A DNA stretch of 64,000 nt from Lachnocurva sp045579705 (GCA_045579705.1 JAZNMP010000019.1:1-64000), one strand, 5' to 3'. Numbered from the stretch's first letter, positions 25,295 through 34,909 are shown. Notes: generated from the sequence alone by a model not told the origin. Numbers and translations: made by a program.

Positions 25295-27163
25295 ATGGCA
25301 AGTATTATAAATGCAGAAAAAATAAATAAGACTTTTACGGGACGTACACTTCTCGAAGACGTAGATTTCTCGATGCAGGAAGGCGAGCATGTAGGGATAG
25401 TAGGTATTAATGGTACTGGTAAGTCTACATTGCTGAGAATCATAGCAGGAGAAATCGAAGCGGATAGCGGAAATGTGATCTACAGAAATGGAATGGTTAT
25501 GAGCTATCTGCCACAAAGCCCTGAATTTGAGGGAACTAAAACTGTATTGGAAGCAGTACGTGATATGGCTCTTTCAAATGAGAATACGAAAGCTTTTCAT
25601 GGAAAAACGAGCGATCTCGATGCAAAGATCTCGAATCTGTTAAATCGATTTGGTATAGAAGATCAGAATCAGCAGATTTCGAATCTTTCTGGTGGACAGA
25701 GGAAGAGAGCCGCTTTGGTGGCAGTATTAGTGGCTCCATCAGATTTTTTGCTGCTGGATGAGCCTACTAACCATCTGGATTATGACATGGTTGAGTGGCT
25801 GGAGAACTATCTTCAGAATTATAAAGGTTCAATACTGCTGATAACACACGATAGGTATTTTCTCGACAGCGTGACTACGAGAATCGTGGAGGTTACGCAT
25901 GGAAAGCTGTATTCTTACGATACGAATTACTCGGGATATCTGGAGTTAAAGGCTGAAAGGATGCAGATGGAGGAGTCTAGCGAGCATACTAGACAGAACA
26001 TCCTGCGCAAGGAAATCGCGTGGATGCAGAGAGGCGCGAGAGCGCGTAGCACAAAGCAGAAAGCGCATATTCAGAGGTATGAGGCTCTTCGAGATCAGAA
26101 GGCACCGGAACGTGATATGACGATGGATATGAAACAAATCGGTTCTATCGGCAGCAGAATGGGAAAGTCCACGATTGAAATTGAGAATCTGTGTAAGGCG
26201 TTTGATGACAGGGAGATTATTCGTGATTTTACGTATACTTTTCAGCATCATGATAGAGTAGGATTTTTGGGTCGAAATGGATGCGGAAAAACTACTTTAA
26301 TGAAGATTCTCACTGGTAGAGAGAATTACGATAGTGGCGTGATAAAGATAGGTCAGACGATCAAAATCGGATACTATGCACAGGAAATTTCGGAGGAGGC
26401 TTCGAAACGTGCCGGTTCTATCGAGTACATGGATCCGAATATGAAGGTAATAGACTATATCAGAAATACCGCTGAATATATTAAGACATCTGAAGGACTG
26501 GTTTCGGCATCATCTATGCTCGACAGATTTCTTTTTCCGCCTAGTGAGCAGTATTCTCTGATAGAGAAACTATCAGGTGGTGAGAGACGCAGATTGAATT
26601 TGCTTCGTGTGCTTATGGAGAATCCGAATGTGTTGATTCTGGATGAGCCGACGAATGATCTCGATACAGAGACTCTGGCGGTTTTAGAGGACTTCTTGGA
26701 TTCTTTTGATGGAATTGTGATCACTGTCTCACATGACAGATATTTTCTGGATCGAATAGTGACTAGGATGTTTGTATTCCAAACAGATGCGACGCTGGTT
26801 CCTTTTGAAGGCTCATATACAGATTATATGAAAAAATACGGCTCAATTCCGGGAAGTGTTTCCATAGATAGGCCGACAAATACGAAGAATGAAGATTCAG
26901 ATTCCAAGTCGACCTGGACTCACGAGAAAAAGGTGAAATTTACTTATAAAGAGCAGCAGGAATGGGATAGAATCGAGGAAGAAATCGAGAGCTTAGAAGA
27001 GCGATTGGAAGAAATTGATGACGAGATGGTAAAGAATGCTTCTGATTTTGGAAAGTTAAATGATCTTCAGAAAGAGAAGGAAGAAAAAGAAAAGCTTCTC
27101 GAAGAAAAAATGGAGAGATGGGAGTATCTTTCAGAAATTTATGATCAGATGCAAAAGCGCTAA
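25295..27163 (+). CDS. ABC-F family ATPase (Uup/YfmR-like)
   Basis: A 622-residue soluble protein with two ABC ATPase domains and no membrane segments. Domain 1: GINGTGKST, NLSGGQRKRA, LLLDEPTNHLD. Domain 2: GRNGCGKTT, KLSGGERRRL, LILDEPTNDLD. The linker contains the ABC-F interdomain helices. The last ~70 residues are an acidic/basic coiled coil, the C-terminal extension of the Uup/YfmR group that binds RNA or DNA. Members act on stalled or idle ribosomes. I see no evidence for an antibiotic-resistance subtype. It starts 30 bases after the pgi terminator with no room for a separate promoter, so some read-through is likely. Confidence 0.93.
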   Translation: MASIINAEKINKTFTGRTLLEDVDFSMQEGEHVGIVGINGTGKSTLLRIIAGEIEADSGNVIYRNGMVMSYLPQSPEFEGTKTVLEAVRDMALSNENTKAFHGKTSDLDAKISNLLNRFGIEDQNQQISNLSGGQRKRAALVAVLVAPSDFLLLDEPTNHLDYDMVEWLENYLQNYKGSILLITHDRYFLDSVTTRIVEVTHGKLYSYDTNYSGYLELKAERMQMEESSEHTRQNILRKEIAWMQRGARARSTKQKAHIQRYEALRDQKAPERDMTMDMKQIGSIGSRMGKSTIEIENLCKAFDDREIIRDFTYTFQHHDRVGFLGRNGCGKTTLMKILTGRENYDSGVIKIGQTIKIGYYAQEISEEASKRAGSIEYMDPNMKVIDYIRNTAEYIKTSEGLVSASSMLDRFLFPPSEQYSLIEKLSGGERRRLNLLRVLMENPNVLILDEPTNDLDTETLAVLEDFLDSFDGIVITVSHDRYFLDRIVTRMFVFQTDATLVPFEGSYTDYMKKYGSIPGSVSIDRPTNTKNEDSDSKSTWTHEKKVKFTYKEQQEWDRIEEEIESLEERLEEIDDEMVKNASDFGKLNDLQKEKEEKEKLLEEKMERWEYLSEIYDQMQKR

Positions 27164-27209
27164 TAAAGCGGCTTTAACGACCTTTAAATTGGATTAATTG
27201 TTTGTTAAT

Positions 27210-27238
27210 TTGACAAAAATTACAATGCATGTTATTAT
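27210..27238 (+). promoter_or_regulatory. Promoter of the wall-hydrolase gene
   Basis: TTGACA (27210-27215) and TATTAT (27233-27238) with a 17-base spacer. A 56-base leader follows. Confidence 0.8.
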
Positions 27239-27294
27239 CTGCGTAACATTTTTGCAACAATTGAAACAGTTTATTTAAAAAAGGTTGTTACTGA

Positions 27295-28455
27295 ATGATT
27301 TTAAAAAGAAATTTTTTGAAGAGAGCTAAACAGGGTACAGCTGTAGTCTTGGCAACAGGTGTTATCGTAGGTGCAATCGTCATTGATGAGACTAAGCCAG
27401 TCAAAGCTGAAGCTGGAGTTACAGCAGGTGTAACTACAGTAATCGGTAAGACTAAAGACTTAAAGCATACAGCATCTCTGTCAGCTAACACAGAAAATTC
27501 CGTATCAGAACAGGACGAGCAGACATCAGTTGATTCTGAATGGGCTAATCGTCTTATGACTACTTCAGATGACTACATGAATGTACGTGCGAATGCAGAT
27601 GCAAATGCTGCACTCGCTGGAAAACTTAGAAAAGGTGATGTGGCTACTTTCGATTCAAATGAGAATGGCTGGTACCATATCACATCAGGTAACCTTACAG
27701 GTTATGTGAATGCCGAGTACGTTGTAACAGGCGACGAGGCAAAGGCGCTCGCAGCAAAAGTATGCGAGACTGTAGCTACTTCAAAGACAGCTGGTCTTCG
27801 TGTTCGCCAGAGCGCAGATGAGAATTCTTCTGTTATCACTTCTCTCTACGAGGGACAGGTTGTTTCTGTAAATACAGAAGCAAACGATAAGGAAGGATGG
27901 GTAGCTGTTTCTACAAAAGCAGGAAACGGTTATGTAAAGGCAGACTATGTTACTGTAGAACAGAAATATGGTTCTGCTATCACAGTTGAAGAAGAGCAGG
28001 CAGCCCTTAAGGCTGAAGCTGAGAAGAAAGCCCAGGAAGCAAAGCAGGCTGAGGCAAAGGCTCAGGCGCAGACATCTTCAACAACAGAAGCATCAGGAAG
28101 TGCTTATGATATTAATACTTCTGCTGATGCGCAGACACTTATGGCGGCAGTAATTCAGTGTGAAGCTGGAAACCAGCCTTATGAAGGAAAGGTTGCTGTA
28201 GGATCTGTAATCATGAACAGACTTAACAGAGGATATGCATCATCTGTATCTGGAGTTATCTTCCAGAAGGGTCAGTTCTACCCAGCTACAAGCGCTAAGC
28301 TTGCTAGAGTAATTCAGAATGGACCAAATGCTGCATGTATGCAGGCGGCTGCTGATGCTATGGCTGGTATGGATATGGCAAATGGTTGTACAAGCTACCG
28401 CCCTGTAAGTAGTGGACGTAGTGGTTATGTACTCTATGGTCATGTATTTTTCTAA
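27295..28455 (+). CDS. Secreted cell-wall hydrolase with two SH3 domains and a SleB-like catalytic domain
   Basis: A 386-residue exported protein. The basic start and hydrophobic segment (~1-38, cleavage near VKAEA) form a signal peptide. Two bacterial SH3 domains follow (~92-145 with MNVRANADANAALAGKL; ~160-222 with LRVRQSADENSSVITSLYEG), which bind wall peptides. An Ala/Gln/Lys coiled spacer (~230-265) leads to a C-terminal Hydrolase_2 domain (MAAVIQCEAGNQPYEGKVAVG...VIFQKGQFYP...), the SleB/CwlJ fold. The likely catalytic Glu is in QCEAGNQ. Hydrolysis of peptidoglycan during growth or spore-related wall turnover is expected; the exact bond cut is not clear. It is a single-gene unit. Confidence 0.92.
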   Translation: MILKRNFLKRAKQGTAVVLATGVIVGAIVIDETKPVKAEAGVTAGVTTVIGKTKDLKHTASLSANTENSVSEQDEQTSVDSEWANRLMTTSDDYMNVRANADANAALAGKLRKGDVATFDSNENGWYHITSGNLTGYVNAEYVVTGDEAKALAAKVCETVATSKTAGLRVRQSADENSSVITSLYEGQVVSVNTEANDKEGWVAVSTKAGNGYVKADYVTVEQKYGSAITVEEEQAALKAEAEKKAQEAKQAEAKAQAQTSSTTEASGSAYDINTSADAQTLMAAVIQCEAGNQPYEGKVAVGSVIMNRLNRGYASSVSGVIFQKGQFYPATSAKLARVIQNGPNAACMQAAADAMAGMDMANGCTSYRPVSSGRSGYVLYGHVFF

Positions 28456-28509
28456 AAATTAAATATTGAAAGCGCACACAGTTGCGTTATTTTTGATACG
28501 AGATTTTCG

Positions 28510-28556
28510 ATACGGAGACTAGGCTTATTATGTCTAGCCTCCGTATTTGCTTTTTC
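28510..28556 (+). terminator. Terminator of the wall-hydrolase gene
   Basis: Stem ATACGGAG-A-CTAGGC / GTCTAG-C-CTCCGTAT with one internal mismatch, loop TTATTAT and a T tract a few bases downstream. Confidence 0.7.
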
Positions 28557-28599
28557 CCCGCGAAATGGTTATTATTTACAAGGATTTTTGGAGGGGAAT

Positions 28600-29355
28600 A
28601 TGAAGACTAGGTTTATTTACAAAGAAACGATAGATTCGACAAATGATGAGATCCGTCGTAGAGCGGAAGCAGGAGAAGAGGAGGGTCTCGTAATCTCTGC
28701 GGGCGAACAGACGAAGGGGAAAGGCCGTAGCGGCCACAGTTGGAGTTCGCCAAAGCATAATTCCATAGCAACGTCTATACTGCTTCGTCCAGATATGGAA
28801 GTAGAAGCGGTGTCACAGATAACTATAGTAGCTGCGATGGCTGTAAGTCGTGCAATCGAGAAGTTGTATGGCATAGAGACGAGCATAAAGTGGCCGAATG
28901 ATGTAGTTATATCGGGGAAAAAAATCTGTGGAATTCTAACAGAGATGATGCCTCAGAATAACCGGTCGAAATATGTTATCGTTGGAATCGGGATAAACGT
29001 TCATGATGAATTTTTTCCGAAGGAGATAGCCGAAATCGCTACGTCTATCGACATCGAACTGGGCGGTAGAGGAAGAGGCAGCAGAAGCGAATTGACACAG
29101 GCTTTGTGGATGGAATTCGGAAAGACGTATGAAATCTTTCTTCAGACCCAGAATTTGGAGGGGCTAAAGGAAGAATATAATAAGAAACTGATAAATATAG
29201 AGAAAACAGTCCATGTGATGTCGCCGCAGGGCGATTATGATGCGATTTCAAAAGGAATCGATGGAAACGGACGCTTGCTCGTGAGTCGAGAGGGAAAGAT
29301 GGAACGAATCGATTCAGGCGAAGTTCATATTAGAGGACTGTACGGCTATGTATAA
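28600..29355 (+). CDS. birA: Biotin--[acetyl-CoA-carboxylase] ligase, monofunctional
   Basis: A 251-residue enzyme that activates biotin as biotinyl-AMP and attaches it to biotin carrier domains. Visible motifs are STNDEIRRRA, the biotinyl-AMP loop GKGRSGHSW and KWPNDVVISGKKICGIL. There is no N-terminal winged helix, so it should not act as a repressor. I use the ATG at 28600. An in-frame TTG at 28588 would put the GGAGGGG site inside the coding region. It overlaps nothing but runs to within 10 bases of the next gene's start. Confidence 0.94.
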   Translation: MKTRFIYKETIDSTNDEIRRRAEAGEEEGLVISAGEQTKGKGRSGHSWSSPKHNSIATSILLRPDMEVEAVSQITIVAAMAVSRAIEKLYGIETSIKWPNDVVISGKKICGILTEMMPQNNRSKYVIVGIGINVHDEFFPKEIAEIATSIDIELGGRGRGSRSELTQALWMEFGKTYEIFLQTQNLEGLKEEYNKKLINIEKTVHVMSPQGDYDAISKGIDGNGRLLVSREGKMERIDSGEVHIRGLYGYV

Positions 29356-29365
29356 GGAGAGAATG

Positions 29366-29749
29366 ATGGCAGAACAGGATAACAGAATGGTTCTATGCGG
29401 AGCTAGCAAGTATACAAAGAAATTCTATATCAATCCAGAATTTGAGAATTTACCGGATCCTATAAAGAGAGAGCTTAAAATCATGTGTGTTCTCTTTACT
29501 GAGGATATAGGTGGGGCTCTTGAACTACTTTTTTCCGAAGAGGGAGATGTAGAAATCAGAACTATTACAAACGAAGATGATTATAGCTATGATGATATCG
29601 GATCTGAGTACAAGATTCGCCAGTTGAGAAAAGAAAAGCAGGAGTTGTTCCAGTCATTGAGGCTTTACTATAGAGTTGTAAAGCTGGGCATCAGCGCTGA
29701 GCAGGCGGCAGCAGAGTTGGAAAGAGGATTTGAAGAAGACGATGAGTAA
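29366..29749 (+). CDS. Conserved hypothetical protein (DUF6145-like)
   Basis: A 127-residue soluble, acidic protein with no signal or membrane segment. It has a mixed alpha/beta N-terminal half (MVLCGASKYTKKFY, IKRELKIMCVLFTEDIGGAL) and a long charged helix at the C-terminus. I associate it from memory with a small Clostridia family, DUF6145, without known function. The start is ATG 29366, seven bases after AAGGAG; an ATG at 29348 would overlap birA and lacks a site. It overlaps dusB by 8 bases, so it may be coupled to tRNA modification, but that is context only. Confidence 0.65.
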   Translation: MAEQDNRMVLCGASKYTKKFYINPEFENLPDPIKRELKIMCVLFTEDIGGALELLFSEEGDVEIRTITNEDDYSYDDIGSEYKIRQLRKEKQELFQSLRLYYRVVKLGISAEQAAAELERGFEEDDE

Positions 29750-30728
29750 GGCGATACATCCGATTCGAATAGGAAAAGTAGAATTAAAGAATAACCTCGT
29801 GCTGGCGCCGATGGCAGGAGTAACGGATTTGGCGTACCGTCCGCTTTGTATGGAGATGGGCGCTGGAATGACAGTTATGGAGATGGTTAGCGCGAAAGCT
29901 ATTCTCTATAATAATAGAAAGACTCTCGATATGCTTCGCGTAGATGAGGGTGAGCATCCGGTTTCATTGCAGTTGTTTGGAAGTGAGCCGGAGATACTCG
30001 CAGAGGCCGCGAAAAAAATAGCGGATTGGCCTTTTGATGTGCTAGATATCAATATGGGATGCCCTGTGCCGAAAGTAGTTAATAACGGTGAAGGCTCAGC
30101 TCTCATGAAAAATCCGAAACTCGTGGGTGAAATCGTCGAAGCACTCGTAAAGGTGACTGACCGTCCGGTTACCGTGAAGTTTAGAACTGGATTTGACTCA
30201 GAACATCTGAATGCGTGCGAGATAGCACATGTTTGTGAGGAGTCGGGCGCATCGGCAGTAGCTGTTCATGGTCGTACCAGAGAGCAGATGTATATGGGCG
30301 AAGCGGATTGGGAGATGATTCGTAAAGTCAAGGAGATTGTTTCTATACCTGTATTTGGAAATGGTGATCTGAGAAGTGGTCGAGATGTAGAGCGTATGTT
30401 TGAGCAGACGGGGTGTGATGGATTCATGGTTGCGAGAGCGGCCAGAGGAAATCCATGGGTGTTCAAAGAAATTCTCGATTACTGTGAGAAGGGAATAGAG
30501 GACAGTAGACCATCTCTCGAAGAAATGAGAGATATGATACTGCGCCATGCGACTCGAATCATTGAGACAAAGGATGAATTCTCCGGAATCAGAGAGATGA
30601 GAAAACATGTGGCTTGGTATACTTCTGGATTACGTAATTCTTCTTATATAAGAAGAGAAGTAAACAAAGTAGAGTCATATGATGATCTGGTAGAGCTACT
30701 AAACGCTGGAATAGCTCACGAGTCTTGA
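29742..30728 (+). CDS. dusB: tRNA-dihydrouridine synthase (DusB/NifR3 type)
   Basis: A 328-residue FMN-dependent TIM barrel that reduces uridines in the tRNA D-loop. LAPMAGVTDLAYRPL at the N-terminus, the catalytic cysteine in DINMGCPVPKV, and FGNGDLRSGRDVERM and DGFMVARAARGNPW in the phosphate-binding region all match. ATG 29742 is used; TTG 29730 is a weaker option. Its stop codon overlaps the -35 box of the greA promoter. Confidence 0.95.
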   Translation: MSKAIHPIRIGKVELKNNLVLAPMAGVTDLAYRPLCMEMGAGMTVMEMVSAKAILYNNRKTLDMLRVDEGEHPVSLQLFGSEPEILAEAAKKIADWPFDVLDINMGCPVPKVVNNGEGSALMKNPKLVGEIVEALVKVTDRPVTVKFRTGFDSEHLNACEIAHVCEESGASAVAVHGRTREQMYMGEADWEMIRKVKEIVSIPVFGNGDLRSGRDVERMFEQTGCDGFMVARAARGNPWVFKEILDYCEKGIEDSRPSLEEMRDMILRHATRIIETKDEFSGIREMRKHVAWYTSGLRNSSYIRREVNKVESYDDLVELLNAGIAHES

Positions 30729-30754
30729 CAATTTGGCTCATACGCAATTATAAT
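30725..30754 (+). promoter_or_regulatory. Promoter of greA-lysS
   Basis: TTGACA (30725-30730) and TATAAT (30749-30754) with an 18-base spacer. The -35 box overlaps the dusB stop. Confidence 0.85.
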
Positions 30755-30822
30755 GCTATGTGCTATATTTTTAGAAAATAGTATAAAATTTATAAAATTC
30801 AAATGTGGAAAGGTCGTTAAAC

Positions 30823-31305
30823 ATGGAAGCTAAGAAGAATATCATGACAAGCGAAGACATGAAAAAGCTGGAGGACGAACTTCACGATCTCAAGACTAAC
30901 AAACTTAAAGAGAACTCACAGAAGATCAAAGAAGCTCGTGAACAGGGTGACTTGTCAGAGAACGCTGAGTACGATGCAGCTAAAGATGAGCAGAGAGATA
31001 TCGCAGCTAGAATTGCTGAAATCGAAGCTATTCTTAAGAATGTAGAAATCGTAGAGGAAGAAAAGGATACATCTTCAATCGGACTTGGATGTACTATCGA
31101 ACTTCTCGATGTTGAATTTGATGAGAAACTTACATATCGTCTCGTTGGTTCAATTGCAGCAAACACAGAGGAAGGTTCTATTTCAATCGAATCTCCACTT
31201 GGTGCAGCTCTTCTTAAAAAGAAAAAAGGTGACGTTGTAAACGTAGAAGCACCTGTTGGAACAATCCAGTACAAGGTTTTGGATTTTTATAGAAATAATA
31301 ATTAA
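30823..31305 (+). CDS. greA: Transcription elongation factor GreA
   Basis: A 160-residue factor that rescues backtracked RNA polymerase by stimulating cleavage of the nascent RNA. The N-terminal coiled coil carries the acidic tip motif GDLSENAEYDAAKDEQ; the C-terminal FKBP-like domain ends with SPLGAALLKKKKGDVV and YKVLDFY. ATG 30823 is chosen because GGAAAGG lies 10 bases upstream; a GTG at 30805 would place that site inside the gene. It sits 15 bases before lysS, a common Firmicutes pair. Confidence 0.96.
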   Translation: MEAKKNIMTSEDMKKLEDELHDLKTNKLKENSQKIKEAREQGDLSENAEYDAAKDEQRDIAARIAEIEAILKNVEIVEEEKDTSSIGLGCTIELLDVEFDEKLTYRLVGSIAANTEEGSISIESPLGAALLKKKKGDVVNVEAPVGTIQYKVLDFYRNNN

Positions 31306-31320
31306 TAATAGGAGGTCCAA

Positions 31321-32820
31321 ATGGCACAGAACGGACAGAATTCAAACGGCAATGAAAAAGATTTAAATCAGCTCTTGAAGGTACGTTATGACAAACTGAA
31401 AGAGCTTCAGGCAGAAGGCAGAGATCCTTTCCTCAATACAAAATATGATGTTACAGAGCATACTGGTGATATTAAGGCGGACCCAGATAAATATATCGAG
31501 AAAACTGTTAGCATTGCCGGTAGAATGATGTTCAAACGTGTAATGGGTAAGGCCTCATTCGCCAATATCAGAGATTTGAAGGGTGACATGCAGATTTATG
31601 TTACTCGTGATGAACTCGGAGAGGAAGAATATAAGAGATTCAAGAAGAGCGATGTAGGCGATATCTTTGGTGTAAAGGGATATGTATTCCGTACAAAGAC
31701 TGGTGAGCTTACTATCCATGTACAGGAACTCACTATGCTTACAAAGTCACTTCAGATTCTTCCTGAGAAATTCCATGGTATTCAGGACACAGATATGCGT
31801 TATCGTCAGAGATACGTAGATCTCGTAATGAATCCAGAAGTTAGAGATACTTTCGTTAAGAGATCTAAGGTATTTGCAGAGATTAGAAACTTCCTCGCAA
31901 CACGCGATTTCATGGAAGTTGAGACTCCTATCCTGGTTGATAATGCAGGTGGTGCTTCAGCCAGACCTTTCGAAACACATTTTAACGCGCTTGATCAGGA
32001 TATGAAGCTTCGTATTTCACTCGAGCTTTACCTTAAGAGACTTATCGTAGGTGGACTTGAGAGAGTATATGAAATCGGTAGAGTATTTAGAAATGAAGGT
32101 GTAGACACACGTCACAACCCTGAGTTCACTCTTATGGAGCTTTACCAGGCATACACAGACTATGAAGGAATGATGGAACTTACAGAGTCTATGTATCGTT
32201 ACGTAGCAGAGAAGGTTAACGGATCTGCTGTAATCACATATAATGGAACAGAAATCGATCTTAGCAAGCCTTTCAGAAGACTTTCTATGTATGAAGCTGT
32301 AAAGGAATATGCCGGTGTAGATTTCGATGCTGTAGAGTCAGACGAAGAAGCAAAAACTATCGCTAAAGAGCATCATATCGAGTTCGAGGATCGTCATAAG
32401 AAGGGCGATATCGTAGCTATGTTCTTTGATGAGTACTGTGAAGATAAGATGATTCAGCCTACATTTATCACTGATCATCCTATTGAAATCTCACCGCTTA
32501 CAAAGAAGAAACCAGATGATCCTACAAAGGTAGAGAGATTCGAGCTCTTCATCAATGGATGGGAAATGTGTAATGCATATTCAGAGCTTAACGATCCTAT
32601 TGATCAGGAAGAAAGATTTAAGGCTCAGGATGCACTTGCAGAAGCAGGTGATGATGAAGCTCAGCATACAGATGAAGACTTCTTGAATGCACTTCGTGTA
32701 GGCATGCCACCTACAGGAGGTATCGGATATGGTCTCGATAGATTTGTAATGCTTCTCACAGATTCACCAGCTATTAGAGATGTACTTCTTTTCCCGACAC
32801 TTAAGAATCTGGATAAATAA
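31321..32820 (+). CDS. lysS: Lysine--tRNA ligase, class II
   Basis: A 499-residue class II synthetase. The N-terminal OB fold (KTVSIAGRMMFKRVMGKASF) binds the anticodon. Motif 1 lies around the MEVETPIL segment, motif 2 is RNEGVDTRHNPEFT, and motif 3 is GGIGYGLDRFVMLL. Length is canonical. RBS TAGGAGG. No T-box leader is present; it is expressed from the greA promoter. A strong terminator follows. Confidence 0.97.
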   Translation: MAQNGQNSNGNEKDLNQLLKVRYDKLKELQAEGRDPFLNTKYDVTEHTGDIKADPDKYIEKTVSIAGRMMFKRVMGKASFANIRDLKGDMQIYVTRDELGEEEYKRFKKSDVGDIFGVKGYVFRTKTGELTIHVQELTMLTKSLQILPEKFHGIQDTDMRYRQRYVDLVMNPEVRDTFVKRSKVFAEIRNFLATRDFMEVETPILVDNAGGASARPFETHFNALDQDMKLRISLELYLKRLIVGGLERVYEIGRVFRNEGVDTRHNPEFTLMELYQAYTDYEGMMELTESMYRYVAEKVNGSAVITYNGTEIDLSKPFRRLSMYEAVKEYAGVDFDAVESDEEAKTIAKEHHIEFEDRHKKGDIVAMFFDEYCEDKMIQPTFITDHPIEISPLTKKKPDDPTKVERFELFINGWEMCNAYSELNDPIDQEERFKAQDALAEAGDDEAQHTDEDFLNALRVGMPPTGGIGYGLDRFVMLLTDSPAIRDVLLFPTLKNLDK

Positions 32821-32834
32821 TTCTTGAATATATA

Positions 32835-32877
32835 AGAGCACTCGATGGCAAAAAGCTATTGAGTGTTCTTTTTTTTT
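32835..32877 (+). terminator. Terminator of greA-lysS
   Basis: 15-bp stem AGAGCACTCGATGGC / GCTATTGAGTGTTCT (G-U wobbles) with an AAAAA loop and a long T run. Confidence 0.93.
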
Positions 32878-32944
32878 ACTGATAAAAGGGATATAGTATA
32901 TAAGGTTGAATTTATAGTGTCCATGGTTTATGGAGGGGAATAAT

Positions 32945-34378
32945 ATGAAAGAGTATATAAAAGGTGCAAATCCTTATATGCCTTTATGGGAACATGTACC
33001 AGATGGGGAACCGAGGGTTTTTGAACATAATGGCAAGAAGCGGGTGTATTTATATGGTTCGCACGATATAGAAAGGGATAAATACTGCGGTAGAAATTAT
33101 GTGGTATGGTCCGCGCCGGTAGAGGACCTGACTGATTGGATGTGTCATGGCGTATCTTATGAGACTCATTATGATTCGGTATTATATGCGCCGGATGTCG
33201 TAAAAAAAGGTGATACATATTATCTCTATGCTGCAGAAAAATGTGGTGATCTGATTGTTGTTGCATCCTCAAAAACTCCATGGGGACCTTTTGAAAATCC
33301 GGTAGAGACCAAACTAGGGTTTGATCCAGGAATTCTAGTAGACGAAGATGATAGGGTGTATGCATACTGGGGAGGATGTGCTTCTTCATGTTATATCGCT
33401 GAGCTAGACGATGATATGGCGACTATTAAAGAGGAAACGCTGGAAGAAAATCCGCTGGGACATTCTACATGTCCCTGGCATACAGAAGATGATGGACATG
33501 TTTCTCTTGTTGATGGATTCTTTGAAGCATCTAGTCCGAGAAAGGTTCTCGGAAAATATGTGTATATATATTCTAAACGTTATGAAGTTCCTGTTCCTGA
33601 ACTCGGAGTATTTGAACCGTGCAATGGTTTTTTGTCCTATCGTGTAAGTGATACGCCTTTTGGCCCATTTAGGGATGGAGGTGATATCAGTTTTAACGGT
33701 GGAGAAATTCTCCATGATAGTCAGGGAATGGGAACCATGACATATGGATGGGGAAATAACCACGGATCGATAATAGAAGTAGAAGGCCAATGGTATGTTT
33801 TTTATCATAGACAGACCGGTACAGATGAGTTCTCCCGTCAGGCTATGATAGAACCTGTGGACGTGGCGTTAGGCTGTGATGGAAAACTGTATATTGGTGA
33901 TATCAAATATATTGCTGGAGAATGTGTGTCATCAAAACCGGTAGAAATGACGTCACAGGGACCGCATATTAATGGGCTGGATGCTGAAAAATGGATTTCA
34001 GCAGGGTATGCATGTCATATTCATGGAGGCAGAGACCGCGCATATATAAAGCCTGTATATGAGGAAAGGGTGGATATTTCAGCTCCGGTGGTAAATATTA
34101 CTGACAAAACGGTAGTTGGCTTTAGATATTTGCAGTTTGGTAACACATCAGCGAAACAGGTAACGGTAGTGCTTAAAGATGCAAAGCCAGTAAGAATAAA
34201 GGTAAGGCTCGATTCTTATAATGGACGAGTGATTTCCAGCATGGATTTTAATGGCAAGCAAAAAGAAAGCTCGTCTAAGCTTACTTGTGGAGTAATAGGC
34301 AAACATGCAGTTTATTTTGAATTTCTCATGGAAGATGAAAATGAAACATGTAGCTTTGATCGATTTACTTTTGATTAA
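32945..34378 (+). CDS. Glycoside hydrolase family 43-like enzyme with C-terminal carbohydrate-binding domain
   Basis: A 477-residue protein with no signal peptide, so probably cytoplasmic. The N-terminal ~320 residues show the five-bladed propeller pattern of GH43 beta-xylosidases/arabinofuranosidases: YLYGSHD, LYAPDVVKKGDTYYLYAA (the conserved Asp), FDPGILVDEDDRVYAYWGG, and FFEASSPRKVLGKYVYIYS (likely acid Glu). HGSIIEVEGQWYVFYHR closes the ring. The last ~120 residues form a CBM6-like beta sandwich (VVGFRYLQFG, VRLDSYNGRVI). The substrate is probably an arabinose- or xylose-containing oligosaccharide, but this is family-level inference. ATG 32945 follows GGAGGGG; ATG 32930 would engulf that site. 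It has no transport neighbour. Confidence 0.84.
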   Translation: MKEYIKGANPYMPLWEHVPDGEPRVFEHNGKKRVYLYGSHDIERDKYCGRNYVVWSAPVEDLTDWMCHGVSYETHYDSVLYAPDVVKKGDTYYLYAAEKCGDLIVVASSKTPWGPFENPVETKLGFDPGILVDEDDRVYAYWGGCASSCYIAELDDDMATIKEETLEENPLGHSTCPWHTEDDGHVSLVDGFFEASSPRKVLGKYVYIYSKRYEVPVPELGVFEPCNGFLSYRVSDTPFGPFRDGGDISFNGGEILHDSQGMGTMTYGWGNNHGSIIEVEGQWYVFYHRQTGTDEFSRQAMIEPVDVALGCDGKLYIGDIKYIAGECVSSKPVEMTSQGPHINGLDAEKWISAGYACHIHGGRDRAYIKPVYEERVDISAPVVNITDKTVVGFRYLQFGNTSAKQVTVVLKDAKPVRIKVRLDSYNGRVISSMDFNGKQKESSSKLTCGVIGKHAVYFEFLMEDENETCSFDRFTFD

Positions 34379-34389
34379 AGGGTAAAAAG

Positions 34390-34432
34390 AAGGTAACCCG
34401 TCTATGAAGACTGGTTACCTTATATTTTTTAG
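34390..34432. terminator. Bidirectional terminator between GH43 gene and hsp20
   Basis: 9-bp stem AAGGTAACC / GGTTACCTT, extended by an inner GTCT/AGAC pair, and followed by ATATTTTTT. Confidence 0.85.
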
Positions 34433-34459
34433 GGGAAAATAAAACTTTGCTTAGTAAAC

Positions 34460-34909
34460 TTATCCTTCGATGTAAATTTGTTTCTTCTCTGGGATAGGTT
34501 TTTCTGTCTTCTTTGGAATGCTGAGGCTTAAGACGCCGTCTTTGAACGATGCCTTTATATCTTCTTCTGTAACAGCATCTCCGATATAGAAGCTTCTCTG
34601 CATAGATCCGGAATATCTTTCCTGCATTAATAGTTTACCTTTGTCATCGTCGCTGGAATTCTCAATATTCTTTGAAGCGCCTACGACTAGGTAACCGTTA
34701 TCCAGTTCCAGATTGATTTCGCTCTTATCAAAACCAGGTAGATCAATATCTACATCGTAGTGATCTGTCTGTTCGTGTACATCGGTCTTCATAATCTGGT
34801 CAGCGTGTCGTCCGTACAGTTTACGTTCTGCCTGATCGAAGTTTCTGAGTTCTGGAAATGAGAACCAATCATCAAATAAATTTTCTCCAAAAATACTAGG
34901 TCTTAACAT
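34460..34909 (-). CDS. Hsp20/alpha-crystallin small heat-shock protein
   Basis: A 149-residue ATP-independent chaperone that holds unfolding proteins. The N-terminus MLRPSIFGENLFDDWF is typical of Clostridia Hsp18. The alpha-crystallin domain spans ~40-140 (YDVDIDLPGFDKSEINLEL, YSGSMQRSFYIGDAV, FKDGVLSLSIPKK), ending in an IYIEG tail. ATG 34909 follows AAGGAGGT; an upstream in-frame start at 34933 is less likely. Transcription comes from a sigma-A promoter overlapped by a CIRCE element, so HrcA should repress it until heat stress. Confidence 0.95.
   Translation of the reverse strand: MLRPSIFGENLFDDWFSFPELRNFDQAERKLYGRHADQIMKTDVHEQTDHYDVDIDLPGFDKSEINLELDNGYLVVGASKNIENSSDDDKGKLLMQERYSGSMQRSFYIGDAVTEEDIKASFKDGVLSLSIPKKTEKPIPEKKQIYIEG

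Noticed and set aside
25295..27163. ABC-F gene as an antibiotic-resistance factor
   Set aside because: The C-terminal coiled coil and general layout fit the Uup/YfmR housekeeping group, and no resistance-type leader precedes it.
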